This document shows positions 1-8,385 of a stretch of 64,000 nucleotides of DNA, piece after piece. Source of the stretch: VRUE01 sp963824705. Lineage in GTDB: Bacteria > Actinomycetota > Thermoleophilia > Solirubrobacterales > 70-9. The notes beneath the pieces are model-generated. The model worked only from the letters and a program-made list of their open reading frames with translations. It was not told the DNA's origin and searched no databases. A program made the position numbers and the translations under genes. Location: contig CAWGQE010000003.1 in NCBI GenBank assembly GCA_963824705.1, positions 868,001 to 932,000 on the forward strand, written 5' to 3'. Numbering within the stretch: position 1 is the first letter of the stretch; each line of letters begins with the position of its first letter.

Positions 1-2
1 GA

Positions 3-50
3 ACTTCTGTCGCTTTCTTATGCCTATGGGGATCAAAAGGCGACAGAAGT
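3..50. repeat. Inverted repeat, possible terminator
   Basis: ACTTCTGTCGC at 3-13 is perfectly matched by its reverse complement at 40-50, with a 26-base AT-richer spacer. It lies just past the stop of the minus-strand thiolase, so it may end that transcript. The loop is long and no T-run is clear, so the role is inferred. Confidence 0.4.
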
Positions 51-65
51 CGTCGAGGTCGATGG

Positions 66-1268
66 TCAGACTGACTCGAATACGGTTGCGAGGCCCTGGC
101 CGACTCCTACGCACATGGTGGCGATGCCGTAGCGGGCTTTGCGGCGGCGTAGCTCGCGGATCAGCGTGCCGGCGAGGCGGGCGCCGGAGCAGCCGAGGGG
201 GTGGCCGAGGGCGATCGCGCCCCCGTTGACGTTGAGGCGGTCTTCTTCGATGCCTAGCTCGCCGGCGCAGGCAAGTACCTGCGAGGCGAAGGCCTCATTC
301 AGCTCGACCAGCTCGATCTGGTCGAGACTGAGGCCGGCGGCGGCCAGGGCACGGGGGACGGCGACCGCGGGGCCAATGCCCATGTAGGCGGGATCGACGC
401 CGGCGACGCCCGAGGCGAGTACCCGTGCGAGCGGCTCGGCGCCGAGCTTCTCGACCCCCGCCTCGGAGGCAACCAGCAGACAGGCGGCGCCGTCGTTGAG
501 GGTCGAGGCATTGCCGGCGGTGACCGTGCCTCCCTCGCGGAAGGCGGGCCGCAGCGTTGCCATCTTCTCCAGCGAGGCATCGGGGCGCGGTCCCTCGTCC
601 GCCTCGACCAAGACCGTCTCCCGCCGCCCCTTGGGTGCCTCGATCGCCACGATCTCCTCGGCGAACAGCCCCGCCTCGGCTGCGGCAACCGCGCGCTGGT
701 GGCTGCGCAAGGCGAAGGCATCCTGGTCCTCGCGGCTGATCCCGTAGCGCTCAGCGACGTTCTCGCCGGTCTCGCCCATCGATTCGGTCGAGACGCCCAG
801 CTCGGCCATGCGCGGGTTGACGAAGCGCCAGCCAAGGGTCGTGTCGTGCATCGTCTGCTCACCGCGGGGCAGGGCGCGCTCCGGCTTGCCGACGACCCAG
901 GGCGCCCGGCTCATCGACTCGACTCCGCCGGCGAGGTAGAAGTCGCCTTCGCCGAGCTTGACTGCGCGGGCCGCGCAGTTGATCGCCTCCAGACCTGATG
1001 CGCAGAGGCGGTTTACGGTGGCCCCCGGAACGCTGTCGGGCAGGCCGGCGAGCAGCGCCGCCATCCGCGCCACGTCGCGGTTGTCCTCACCGGATTGGTT
1101 GGCGGCGCCGAAGTAGACGTCCGTGATCTCGGCCGGGTCGATCCCGGTGCGCTCGACGACGGCGCGGACGACATGGGCGGCGAGGTCGTCGGGGCGCACA
1201 CCGGAGAGTGCTCCGCGGTAGGAGCCCATCGGCGTGCGGACCGCGTCGATGATGTAGGCGTCAGGCAT
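66..1268 (-). CDS. Acetyl-CoA acetyltransferase (thiolase family)
   Basis: A full-length 400-residue thiolase. These enzymes cleave 3-ketoacyl-CoA with CoA, or condense two acyl-CoAs, in the cytosol. The nucleophilic cysteine is visible at C89 (NRLCASG), the catalytic histidine at H356 (GGAIALGHPLG) and the second cysteine at C386 (MCVGVGQG). The overall pattern resembles beta-ketoadipyl-CoA thiolases (PcaF/PaaJ-like), but no aromatic-degradation genes sit beside it, so the substrate is open. The gene stands alone, back to back with a small plus-strand membrane gene. Confidence 0.92.
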   Translation of the reverse strand: MPDAYIIDAVRTPMGSYRGALSGVRPDDLAAHVVRAVVERTGIDPAEITDVYFGAANQSGEDNRDVARMAALLAGLPDSVPGATVNRLCASGLEAINCAARAVKLGEGDFYLAGGVESMSRAPWVVGKPERALPRGEQTMHDTTLGWRFVNPRMAELGVSTESMGETGENVAERYGISREDQDAFALRSHQRAVAAAEAGLFAEEIVAIEAPKGRRETVLVEADEGPRPDASLEKMATLRPAFREGGTVTAGNASTLNDGAACLLVASEAGVEKLGAEPLARVLASGVAGVDPAYMGIGPAVAVPRALAAAGLSLDQIELVELNEAFASQVLACAGELGIEEDRLNVNGGAIALGHPLGCSGARLAGTLIRELRRRKARYGIATMCVGVGQGLATVFESV

Positions 1269-1315
1269 CGCACCCCATTAAATGCGACACGGGATTGCGG
1301 CGTATCCTCAGCGCC

Positions 1316-1603
1316 ATGGGTTTCGTCCTCCTCACCCTCGGCATGCTGGCCGTCATCATCGGCGTCTTGGTGTTGATCGGCCACTTCTACCAGGGCAGCA
1401 GTGCCGATCTGGTCGATTGGAAGCCGACTCGCAGTCCCGAAGTCGAGGCGCAGAACGAAATCGACGACGTGCGGCAGATGCTGGAGGCGCAGAACGAGAT
1501 GCGCCGCCGTCGCGGTGCCGAAGAGGTCAACGAGAGAAAGCTGCGAGCCGAGGTCGAAGAGGAGGAGCTGGAGCGGCTCCGCCGCAACCCGTCCGAGTTT
1601 TGA
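1316..1603 (+). CDS. Small membrane protein with coiled-coil tail
   Basis: A 95-residue protein of no family I recognise. Residues 1-24 form one hydrophobic membrane segment (GFVLLTLGMLAVIIGVLVLIG). The rest is highly charged and Glu/Arg-rich and probably a coiled coil (EAQNEIDDVRQMLEAQNEM...). The ATG at 1316 is preferred over an earlier in-frame start at 1295 because the membrane segment then begins at the N-terminus. A GTG 14 bases past the stop begins the next gene, so the two may be co-transcribed. Confidence 0.65.
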   Translation: MGFVLLTLGMLAVIIGVLVLIGHFYQGSSADLVDWKPTRSPEVEAQNEIDDVRQMLEAQNEMRRRRGAEEVNERKLRAEVEEEELERLRRNPSEF

Positions 1604-1616
1604 AGGCCTGTCCTCT

Positions 1617-2066
1617 GTGGCGCGCGCGCTGATCGTCGGCTGTGGCTGTCGCGGGCGCCTGCTCGGAGGGCGGTTGCTGGCCGAGGACTGGCAGGTGCGC
1701 GGGACGTGCCGCCGCGAAGAGGGCCTGGCGGCGATCGAGGCAGCCGGGATCGAACCCGCTCTCGCCGATCCTGGGGATCCCGGCACAGTGCTCGACCTGG
1801 TCGGCGACGTGGCCACCGTGTACTGGCTGCTCGGCTCCGCCGCGGGTTCGGCCGAGAACCTCGAGGCGATTCACGGTCCGCGACTCGAACGTTTCCTCGA
1901 GCGGCTGGTCGAAACGCCGGTGCGGCGCTTCGTCTACGAGGCGGATGGCAGTGTGGACTCCGCGATTCTCGAGCGGGGGGGCTCGATCGTGCGAGCTGCC
2001 GGCGAGCGCTGGCGCATCCCGGTCGTCGTCACTGGCCGGGAAACCGATATCACTAAACTCGGATAG
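1617..2066 (+). CDS. NAD(P)-binding Rossmann-like protein
   Basis: A 149-residue protein starting at GTG. The N-terminus ARALIVGCGCRGRLLGGRLL is a glycine-rich dinucleotide-binding turn, followed by beta-alpha units (WQVRGTCRRE, ATVYWLLGSA). It is shorter than usual SDR or epimerase proteins, so it may be a minimal sugar-epimerase-like or NmrA-like protein without a full catalytic half. It sits between the small membrane protein and the peroxiredoxin. The reading frame is open further upstream, but only this start gives an intact Rossmann fold. Confidence 0.6.
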   Translation: MARALIVGCGCRGRLLGGRLLAEDWQVRGTCRREEGLAAIEAAGIEPALADPGDPGTVLDLVGDVATVYWLLGSAAGSAENLEAIHGPRLERFLERLVETPVRRFVYEADGSVDSAILERGGSIVRAAGERWRIPVVVTGRETDITKLG

Positions 2067-2106
2067 GAATTAAGGCAATATGCCGAAAGCGAAAGGAGCT
2101 GGTCCG

Positions 2107-2778
2107 ATGGCGCTGCAACTTGGCGACGTAGCACCCGATTTCGAGGCCGACACGACCGAGGGCCGGATCAAGTTCCACGACTGGATCGGCGACTCTTGGG
2201 CGGTGCTGTTCTCGCACCCGAAGGACTTCACCCCGGTCTGCACGACGGAGCTCGGCTACATGGCGAGCATCGAGCCCGAGTTCGCGAAGCGAGGCGTGAA
2301 GATCATCGGTCTCTCGATCGACCCGCTCGACCGCCACGAGGAGTGGGCGAAGGACATCGCGGACACGCAGGGGACGGCGCCGAACTACCCGATCATCAGC
2401 GACACCGACTTCAACGTCGCGAGGCTCTACGGGATGCTGCCGGGGGACGTCTCGGGCAGCGCCGAGGACCGCACCCCGGCCGACAACCAGACCGTCCGCA
2501 ACGTCTTCGTCATCGGTCCCGACAAGAAGATCAAACTGATCCTCGTCTACCCGATGACGACCGGGCGCAACTTCGATGAGGTCCTGCGCGTGATCGACTC
2601 GCTGCAGCTCACCGCCAAGCACAAAGTCGCCACCCCGGCCCAGTGGCAGCAGGGCGACGACGTGATCATCGCCGGCTCGGTCTCCAACGACGAAGCGAAG
2701 GAGACCTACCCGGACGGTTGGGAGGAGCCTCGCCCATACATCCGCATAGTGCCTCAGCCTGGGAAGACCGAGGCCTAG
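2107..2778 (+). CDS. Peroxiredoxin (1-Cys, Prx6 type)
   Basis: A thiol peroxidase of 223 residues that reduces H2O2, organic hydroperoxides or peroxynitrite. The peroxidatic cysteine is C45 in DFTPVCTTE, the hallmark of the Prx6 group. The long C-terminal part (PDGWEEPRPYIRIVPQP) is also typical of Prx6. The ATG at 2107 follows AAAGGAG with 8-base spacing, so it is chosen over an in-frame start at 2080. The stop shares CTAG with the stop of the convergent Nudix gene. Confidence 0.93.
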   Translation: MALQLGDVAPDFEADTTEGRIKFHDWIGDSWAVLFSHPKDFTPVCTTELGYMASIEPEFAKRGVKIIGLSIDPLDRHEEWAKDIADTQGTAPNYPIISDTDFNVARLYGMLPGDVSGSAEDRTPADNQTVRNVFVIGPDKKIKLILVYPMTTGRNFDEVLRVIDSLQLTAKHKVATPAQWQQGDDVIIAGSVSNDEAKETYPDGWEEPRPYIRIVPQPGKTEA

Positions 2779-3266
2779 CTCAAGCGCTCCAGTAGATCGC
2801 CGAGGATCCGCGCGGTCGCTCCCCAGATCAGATGGCCCTCCGCCTTGTAGGTGGGGGTGTGGATGGGGACGCCGCGGCGGATCAGGCGGCGCATCGCGTA
2901 GCCCTCGCGGAGGACGTCCAGCGAGAAGGTGAGGACGGTCTCCACCTCGCTGGGGTTGGGCGCCAGATCCAGCTCGCCCGGATGGGGGATCTTGCCGACG
3001 AAGGGGTGGATCCGGTAGCCGGTGACGAAGGTGCCGGTGGTCGGCAGCTCTTCGCCGAGCTCGACGACCGCCGGATCGAGGCCGATCTCCTCATGTGCCT
3101 CTCGCAGTGCGGTGGTAGCGAGGTTTGCATCGCTCTCGTCCTTGCGCCCACCGGGAAACGAGATCTCTCCGGCGTGCCGCCGCAGGTCGGCGCGGCGCTC
3201 GGTGAAGACGAGGCCGGGCTCGTCGTCCCATCCGTAGAGCGGCAGCAGGACCGCCGCGTCGGTCAA
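2775..3266 (-). CDS. Nudix hydrolase, CoA pyrophosphatase-like
   Basis: A 163-residue Nudix protein. The Nudix box is complete: GG(R) at 39-41, then REAHEEIGL near residues 55-63. Just before it, FTERRADLRRHAGEISFPGG matches the extra signature of the CoA/NudL-type pyrophosphatases, which split CoA or oxidised CoA into phosphopantetheine and 3',5'-ADP. It converges on the peroxiredoxin and overlaps it by 4 bases, which is compatible with, but does not prove, a role in clearing oxidised CoA. Confidence 0.88.
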   Translation of the reverse strand: MTDAAVLLPLYGWDDEPGLVFTERRADLRRHAGEISFPGGRKDESDANLATTALREAHEEIGLDPAVVELGEELPTTGTFVTGYRIHPFVGKIPHPGELDLAPNPSEVETVLTFSLDVLREGYAMRRLIRRGVPIHTPTYKAEGHLIWGATARILGDLLERLS

Positions 3267-3423
3267 ATGATCACCGGGGTCATCCTGAATTGTTTGGGCC
3301 GATTCCGATCCCGCATAGAGCCACTGCCGAAAAGCTATAGGAGGAAAGGTTTCCCTTCAGGTTTTCTCAGGTGCTTGTCGATGAGTCGATGTCAGTAGCA
3401 GAACGAACGACGGAGACAGAGTC

Positions 3424-4650
3424 ATGACTGGCAAGGACACCGTAGGTTCACGGGTCGCCGAGCTCGACGCAGTGCGCGGGTTGGCGGCGATCGTCGTCGT
3501 CCTCGGGCATCTGATGATCACCCTCCCGGCGGTGGACGGCGCCAGCCGAGCCAACGGCTTGACGGCGATCAACCTGATCCGTTTCAGCCCACTCGACGGG
3601 CTGCTCGAAGGCAGCGCGGCGGTGATTGTCTTCTTCGTCCTCAGCGGCTACGTGCTGGCGCTTTCCTTTGGCCGCGGCCGACAGACCTACGGCGGCTTTA
3701 CGGTCCGCCGGTTCGCGCGGCTCTGGTTTCCCTACGCGGCGGCAATCGCGGCAGCGATCGTCCTTGTCTCGTTGTTCGGAGGCGAAGTGGTCGGTCTGGC
3801 CGGCAACTGGTTCAACCGCTCATGGCAGGGAGGCGTCGGGCTCGGCTCGGTGTTGGAGCATTTCTCGCTGGTCGGCCACATTCAGGACGATTACAACTTT
3901 GACCCAGTGATCTGGTCGCTGGTCGTGGAGATGCGCATCTCCATCTTCTTCCCGCTCCTCTTGGTGGTGCTCGCGGTCTTCGGCTGGCGCCTGGCCGTGC
4001 TCGGCGGGATTGTCGTCTGCGTGCTCGGCGTTGCGCTCTCCAAGCACGTCCTAATCGACTTCAAGACCTTGGACTACGTGATCTGCTTCTTGGTCGGGGC
4101 GGCACTGGCGCAGAATCACGGCGAGGTCTCGCGTTTCATGCGGATGTCGACGAGGACCCACCGAAGACTGATGCTGTTGATCGCCATCCTTCTCTTCACC
4201 TATGCCGACTGGATGCCGCCGGACCTTCTCCCGGGCCCCCTGGGCAGCGTCGCTCGTACCCAGGTCACGGTGCTCCTCGCCAACACCGCGGCCGCCACGA
4301 TCTTTATCGTCCTCGCCCGCTTTCCCGGCCGAGCTCGGGCCTTCCTCCTCTCGGCGGTCCCCCAGTACTTCGGCCGGGTTTCCTACAGCCTCTACTTGCT
4401 GCACGCCGTAGTGATTCTCACCGTGATCCACATCATCGACCCTGGCAATACGGGTCTCATCCTGGCGCTCTTCGTGCCCATGCTCCTCGCCTCGATCGTC
4501 CTCGCCGACTTCGCACAGCGGCTGATCGAGGCCCCCTCGCAGCGCCTCGGGCGGCGCATGGCGCGGAGGCTCGAAGGCGACGCCTCGAAACGGCGTGAGT
4601 CAGCGCCTGGCCCGCGGCCGGCGTCAGTCGGAAGCCCGGCTGGTCAGTAA
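3424..4650 (+). CDS. Acyltransferase 3 family membrane protein (OafA/YrhL-like)
   Basis: A 408-residue integral membrane acyltransferase with about 10 hydrophobic segments. The N-terminal ELDAVRGLAAIVVVLGH holds the family signature with the active-site histidine at H29. These enzymes move acetyl or other acyl groups onto cell-surface sugars, peptidoglycan or lipids. The last 40 residues are Arg/Pro-rich and probably cytoplasmic. There are no glycan genes next to it, so the acceptor is unknown. The start ATG at 3424 follows GGAGACAGAGTC. Confidence 0.88.
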   Translation: MTGKDTVGSRVAELDAVRGLAAIVVVLGHLMITLPAVDGASRANGLTAINLIRFSPLDGLLEGSAAVIVFFVLSGYVLALSFGRGRQTYGGFTVRRFARLWFPYAAAIAAAIVLVSLFGGEVVGLAGNWFNRSWQGGVGLGSVLEHFSLVGHIQDDYNFDPVIWSLVVEMRISIFFPLLLVVLAVFGWRLAVLGGIVVCVLGVALSKHVLIDFKTLDYVICFLVGAALAQNHGEVSRFMRMSTRTHRRLMLLIAILLFTYADWMPPDLLPGPLGSVARTQVTVLLANTAAATIFIVLARFPGRARAFLLSAVPQYFGRVSYSLYLLHAVVILTVIHIIDPGNTGLILALFVPMLLASIVLADFAQRLIEAPSQRLGRRMARRLEGDASKRRESAPGPRPASVGSPAGQ

Positions 4651-4929
4651 GGACGCTGCAGTCATCCCCGACACAGCGCCGCGGCCGATGTCCGCCGGCC
4701 ATTGCCGGGGAGGTCAAGGGCCCCGAAGCAATTGATGCTGCCCGCACCGCTCCCTCGCGGCTGTTCGACTTTCGTCATCCGGCGGATCGAGCCGGGCACC
4801 CGCGTTCATGCCCGTCTGACCTGTTTTGGCGATTTTGCCCTTGAGTCAGCCGCTCTTGAGCAGGTGATCAAGTTACTCCGATTTACGACCCTCGTTCCGC
4901 CGTACGTCGCTCTGCGGTGCGTAGGACCA
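4651..4929. other. Intergenic region without a convincing gene
   Basis: About 280 bases between the convergent acyltransferase and SDR genes. It is slightly AT-richer than its surroundings. I see no tRNA, strong hairpin or repeat. The plus-strand reading frame here has no recognisable features. Confidence 0.5.
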
Positions 4930-5742
4930 TCAAATAATCACCTGCACCGTGCCGCCGTCCACCGACCAGGCGGCGCCGGCCACGTAGGAGGCGCGCTCTG
5001 AACAGAGGAAGACGATCGCGGCGGCTATCTCCCCGACCTCGGCGAGGCGTCCGATCGGCCGCTTCGCGCCGGCTTCGGCCAGCGCCTCCTCGCGGCTCCC
5101 CGCGCCGGACATCCGGTGCGATTGGTCGAGCAGGCCGCCCGGCTCCATCCACAGCTCGGCCTCGACCGGCCCGGGGCAGATCGCGTTGACGAGGACGCCC
5201 TGCTTGGCGTAGCGGTCGGCGAAGAGGCGGGAGAGGGACAGCTCGGCTGCCTTGGCGACCGAGTACTCGGGCATCGCCGCGGAGGGTCGCTTGCCGGCGG
5301 TCGAGCAGACGTTGACGATCCTCCCCCAGCCCCGCTCGGCCATCGAGGAGGCGGCCGCGCGCATCGCCCGCAGGGGCGCCATCACGTTCAGCTCGTACTG
5401 GGCGTACCAGTCCTCGTCAGGGACGTCGTCGAGATGGCGCCACTGGGCGGCGCCGGCGTTATTGACCAGCACGTCCACGCCGCCGAAGCGCTCCTTCGCC
5501 GCAGCGACCATCCGCTCGCCGGCGCCCTCGTCGGTCACGTCCAGGGCCAACGCCTCGGCGCGTCCGCCGGCATCGGCCCCCGCGTTTGTGGCCTCCGCTC
5601 GAGCCGCCGCAAGGCGCTCCTCGTTGCGACCGACCAGCAAGACGTCCGCGCCCTCGGCGCAGAGCAGCCGCGCGGTCTCCTGTCCTATCCCGCGGCTGGC
5701 GCCGGTGACGACGCAGGACCGCCCTTTCAACCCGAGATCCAT
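4930..5742 (-). CDS. SDR family oxidoreductase
   Basis: A classical short-chain dehydrogenase/reductase of 270 residues. It has the cofactor motif TGASRGIG from residue 13, NNAG in the middle, and the catalytic Ser...YSVAK pair. It reduces or oxidises an alcohol/ketone with NAD(P)(H). The start at 5742 leaves 4 bases to the upstream GMC oxidoreductase stop and begins directly before the first beta strand; the longer frame to 5784 would overlap that gene. The tight spacing suggests that SDR and GMC enzymes act in one oxidation route, substrate unknown. Confidence 0.9.
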   Translation of the reverse strand: MDLGLKGRSCVVTGASRGIGQETARLLCAEGADVLLVGRNEERLAAARAEATNAGADAGGRAEALALDVTDEGAGERMVAAAKERFGGVDVLVNNAGAAQWRHLDDVPDEDWYAQYELNVMAPLRAMRAAASSMAERGWGRIVNVCSTAGKRPSAAMPEYSVAKAAELSLSRLFADRYAKQGVLVNAICPGPVEAELWMEPGGLLDQSHRMSGAGSREEALAEAGAKRPIGRLAEVGEIAAAIVFLCSERASYVAGAAWSVDGGTVQVII

Positions 5743-5746
5743 GCTG

Positions 5747-7357
5747 CTACTCGCTTGCCGTGGTACTGGTGGTCGCGTCGTCACGGAGCGGCGGCTTGCC
5801 GGCGATCAGGTCCGCCGCGCGCTCGGCGACGGCGATCGTCGGTGCGTTGGTGTTGCCGCTCGGGATGATCGGGAAGACCGATGCATCCACGACTCGCAAC
5901 CCGTCGATGCCGCGCACACGCAGCTCCGGATCGACCACCGCCTCATCGTCGGAGCCCATCCGGCAGGTGCCGACCGGGTGGTAGAGGAGCTCGACGCGGT
6001 TGCGCAGGTCGTCGGCGAGGTCCTCGTCGCTGTCGACGTCCGCCCCCGGGAACAACTCCCGGCCAAGCACCGAGGCGAACGGCTCGGCTGAGGCGATCTC
6101 CCGCGCGAGGCGCGCCCCGGCTACCAGGGCGGCGACGTCCTCGGGCTCGGCCAGCGAGTTGGTGAGGATGCGCGGCTTGTCGGATGGGTCGGCGGAGCGC
6201 AGCCGCACCCAGCCGCGGCTGCGGGGGGCGACCAGCGCCGGGCCCATCGTGATCGCGTGTCCGTCGTATTCCTGGAAACCGTTGTCGACGAAGTAGGCCG
6301 GGGCGAAGTGGAACTGGAGGTCGGGCTGGGCGAGGCCGGGCCGGCTGCGCACGAAGGCAAACGCCTCGGCGACGGAGGAGGACAGCGGGCCGCTGCGTCG
6401 CAGCAGGTACTCCAGCACGGCCTTCGGGCTCTCGGCGTCGGCAAGGGAGCCGCCGCCCGGAACGTCCCACACCGAGGTCTGGTAGGGGTGGTCCTGGAGG
6501 TTCTCTCCCACCCCGGGCAGGTCGGCGACCACCGAAACACCGAGCTGCTTCAGCTGCTCGGCCGGGCCGATGCCGGAGAGCATCAGCAGTTGCGGGGAAG
6601 CCAGGGCGCCGGCGGAGAGGATCGTCTCGCGCTCGGCCGTGGCCACCTGCTCGCGACCCCGGCGGCGGTAGCGGACGCCGGTCGCGCGGCCGTCGCGGAC
6701 CTCGACGCCGAGCACCTGGGCGCCGGAGACGACGGTGAGGTTCTCACGGCCCTGCGACGGACGCAGGTAGGCGTCGGCGGTGCTCCAGCGCCGGCCGCCC
6801 CGCTGGGTCACCTGGACGAGCGCGGCACCGTCCTGCTCGTGGCCGTTGTAGTCGGCGATGCGGGGAATGCCCGTCTCCGCACAGGAGTCGAGGAACTGCC
6901 TGGTGAGGTGGCGCGGCGAGCGCTCGTCCTCGACCCGCAGCGGGCCGTCGACGGCGTGGTGCTCGGATTCTCCGCGGGAGTTGTCCTCCGCCCGCAGGAA
7001 GTAGGGCCTGATCCCGTCCCAGTCCCAGCCGGCGGCGCCGCCGGCGGCCCACTTCTCGTAGTCGAGCGGGTGACCGCGGACGTAGAGCATCGCGTTCATC
7101 GAGCTGGAGCCGCCCAGGCCCTTGCCACGCGGCATGTAGATGGAGCGGCCGTTGCAGTGGGGCTCGGGCTCGGTGCCGAGGTCCCAGTCGCGCTTGCTTT
7201 TGAACTGTTTGGCGAAGGCCGCCGGGATCTTCACGTTGGGATGGCGGTCGCTGCCGCCGGCCTCGATCAGGAGGACGTCGACGTTCGGGTCCTCGCTGAG
7301 CCGGGCGGCGAGCACGCAGCCTGCCGAGCCGGCGCCGACGATCACGTAGTCATGCAT
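5747..7357 (-). CDS. GMC family FAD-dependent oxidoreductase (choline dehydrogenase-like)
   Basis: A 536-residue flavoprotein. The FAD-binding motif VGAGSAGCVLAARLSE starts at residue 7. GMC signature 1 (GRGLGGSSSMNAMLYVRG) follows near residue 78 and the C-terminal LYHPVGTCRMG carries the active-site histidine. Family members oxidise alcohols such as choline, aliphatic or aromatic alcohols and sugars; the general pattern is BetA/AlkJ-like. Its start overlaps the OsmC stop by 8 bases and its stop is 4 bases before the SDR, so it is part of an operon running from about 7781 to 4930. Confidence 0.92.
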   Translation of the reverse strand: MHDYVIVGAGSAGCVLAARLSEDPNVDVLLIEAGGSDRHPNVKIPAAFAKQFKSKRDWDLGTEPEPHCNGRSIYMPRGKGLGGSSSMNAMLYVRGHPLDYEKWAAGGAAGWDWDGIRPYFLRAEDNSRGESEHHAVDGPLRVEDERSPRHLTRQFLDSCAETGIPRIADYNGHEQDGAALVQVTQRGGRRWSTADAYLRPSQGRENLTVVSGAQVLGVEVRDGRATGVRYRRRGREQVATAERETILSAGALASPQLLMLSGIGPAEQLKQLGVSVVADLPGVGENLQDHPYQTSVWDVPGGGSLADAESPKAVLEYLLRRSGPLSSSVAEAFAFVRSRPGLAQPDLQFHFAPAYFVDNGFQEYDGHAITMGPALVAPRSRGWVRLRSADPSDKPRILTNSLAEPEDVAALVAGARLAREIASAEPFASVLGRELFPGADVDSDEDLADDLRNRVELLYHPVGTCRMGSDDEAVVDPELRVRGIDGLRVVDASVFPIIPSGNTNAPTIAVAERAADLIAGKPPLRDDATTSTTASE

Positions 7358-7781
7358 TCGGAAGATCCTCCACTCGGTCGGAGACGACGACCTTGGTCTC
7401 GCCCGTCAGCAGCTTGTGGACCGGGCACTTGGCAGCGACCGCGAGCAGGCGTTGCCGCTGCTCCTCGCTAAGCCCGTCCGGCAAGCGCAGCGTCACCGCA
7501 AACGAGAGTGGTGCGAAGTCTTCGTACTCGACCTCGACGTCGACCTCGACCGCGCCGACGTCCCACCCTTTGCGCGCCGCGTACATCTCGATCGTCACCG
7601 CGGTGCAGCCGGCGAGGCCGGCCGCGACAAGGCGGGTGGGGGAGGGGCCGGCGTCGGTCCCTCCTTCGACGAACGCGGGCTCGTCGATGACGATCGTGTG
7701 GCCGCCCTCGATCTCGACGTCGTGGACGTATCCCCCCATTCGGTTCGTTCCACTCACCTTCCGGCGGGCTACGACCTTCAC
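7350..7781 (-). CDS. OsmC family peroxide-reducing protein
   Basis: A 143-residue OsmC/Ohr-type protein. The two catalytic cysteines are visible in GLAGCTAVTIEMYA and in AAKCPVHKLLTGE. The family reduces organic hydroperoxides. It also has the extended beta N-terminus (VVARRKVSGTNRMGGYVHDVEIEGGHT). It overlaps the GMC oxidoreductase by 8 bases and begins 3 bases after the adenosyltransferase stop. A peroxide-removing protein beside a flavin oxidase makes sense if that oxidase gives H2O2, but this is inference. Confidence 0.88.
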   Translation of the reverse strand: MKVVARRKVSGTNRMGGYVHDVEIEGGHTIVIDEPAFVEGGTDAGPSPTRLVAAGLAGCTAVTIEMYAARKGWDVGAVEVDVEVEYEDFAPLSFAVTLRLPDGLSEEQRQRLLAVAAKCPVHKLLTGETKVVVSDRVEDLPNA

Positions 7782-7783
7782 CG

Positions 7784-8350
7784 CTAGGCCTTGCGGCGGC
7801 CCTCGAACAGCGCCGGGTCGTCGACGTCGGCGAAGCGCGCCATCGCGTAGGCGAGGTCGGAGGCCCGGTTGACGAAGTGGATAACCGTCTCGCCGGCCAG
7901 CTCGCCGCTCTCGTTGAGGGCGCTGATGCGGCGCTCGGCGCGGCGGATCGTGGTGCGGGCGACGTCGAGCTGGGCGGAGAGCTGGTTGCCGCCGGGAATC
8001 ACGAACTGCGGCGGCAGCTCGACCCGGTCCATGTAACGGTCGATCGCCTGCTCCAGCTCGACGACCATCTCCTCGGTGGTGCGGCTTACTCCGTCTTCGA
8101 GCCGCTCGGCGGCCTCCGGTGCGGTCGCCAGCTCGGCGCCGGCGACGAAGATGTCGTCTTGGAGGCGGAGCAGATCGGCGGCCAGCTCGGCCAGCTCGGC
8201 CCCGCAGAGCGCGCGGGCCACGCCGAGCTGGGAGCAGGCTTCGTCGAGTGCCCCGTAGGCCTCGGTGCGCCCGTGGTGCTTGGGCACGCGCCCGCCGTAC
8301 CAGAGGGAGGTGGTGCCGTCGTCGCCCTTCTTGGTGTAGATCTTGACCAC
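7784..8350 (-). CDS. pduO: Cob(I)alamin adenosyltransferase, PduO type
   Basis: A 188-residue ATP:cob(I)alamin adenosyltransferase that makes adenosylcobalamin in the cytosol. The ATP-binding N-terminus YTKKGDDGTTSLWYGGR, the HGRTEAYGALDE stretch and the C-terminal RRAERR motif are all present. No cobalamin pathway or B12-dependent enzyme lies next to it. It is probably co-transcribed with OsmC, 2 bases downstream. Confidence 0.93.
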   Translation of the reverse strand: MVKIYTKKGDDGTTSLWYGGRVPKHHGRTEAYGALDEACSQLGVARALCGAELAELAADLLRLQDDIFVAGAELATAPEAAERLEDGVSRTTEEMVVELEQAIDRYMDRVELPPQFVIPGGNQLSAQLDVARTTIRRAERRISALNESGELAGETVIHFVNRASDLAYAMARFADVDDPALFEGRRKA

Positions 8351-8385
8351 TGGGTGGTCATCCTACGGCGCGCGGGAGCGCCGGT

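Noticed and set aside
4702..5001. 99-residue plus-strand frame after the acyltransferase
   Set aside because: No ribosome site and no domain; runs into the SDR on the opposite strand.
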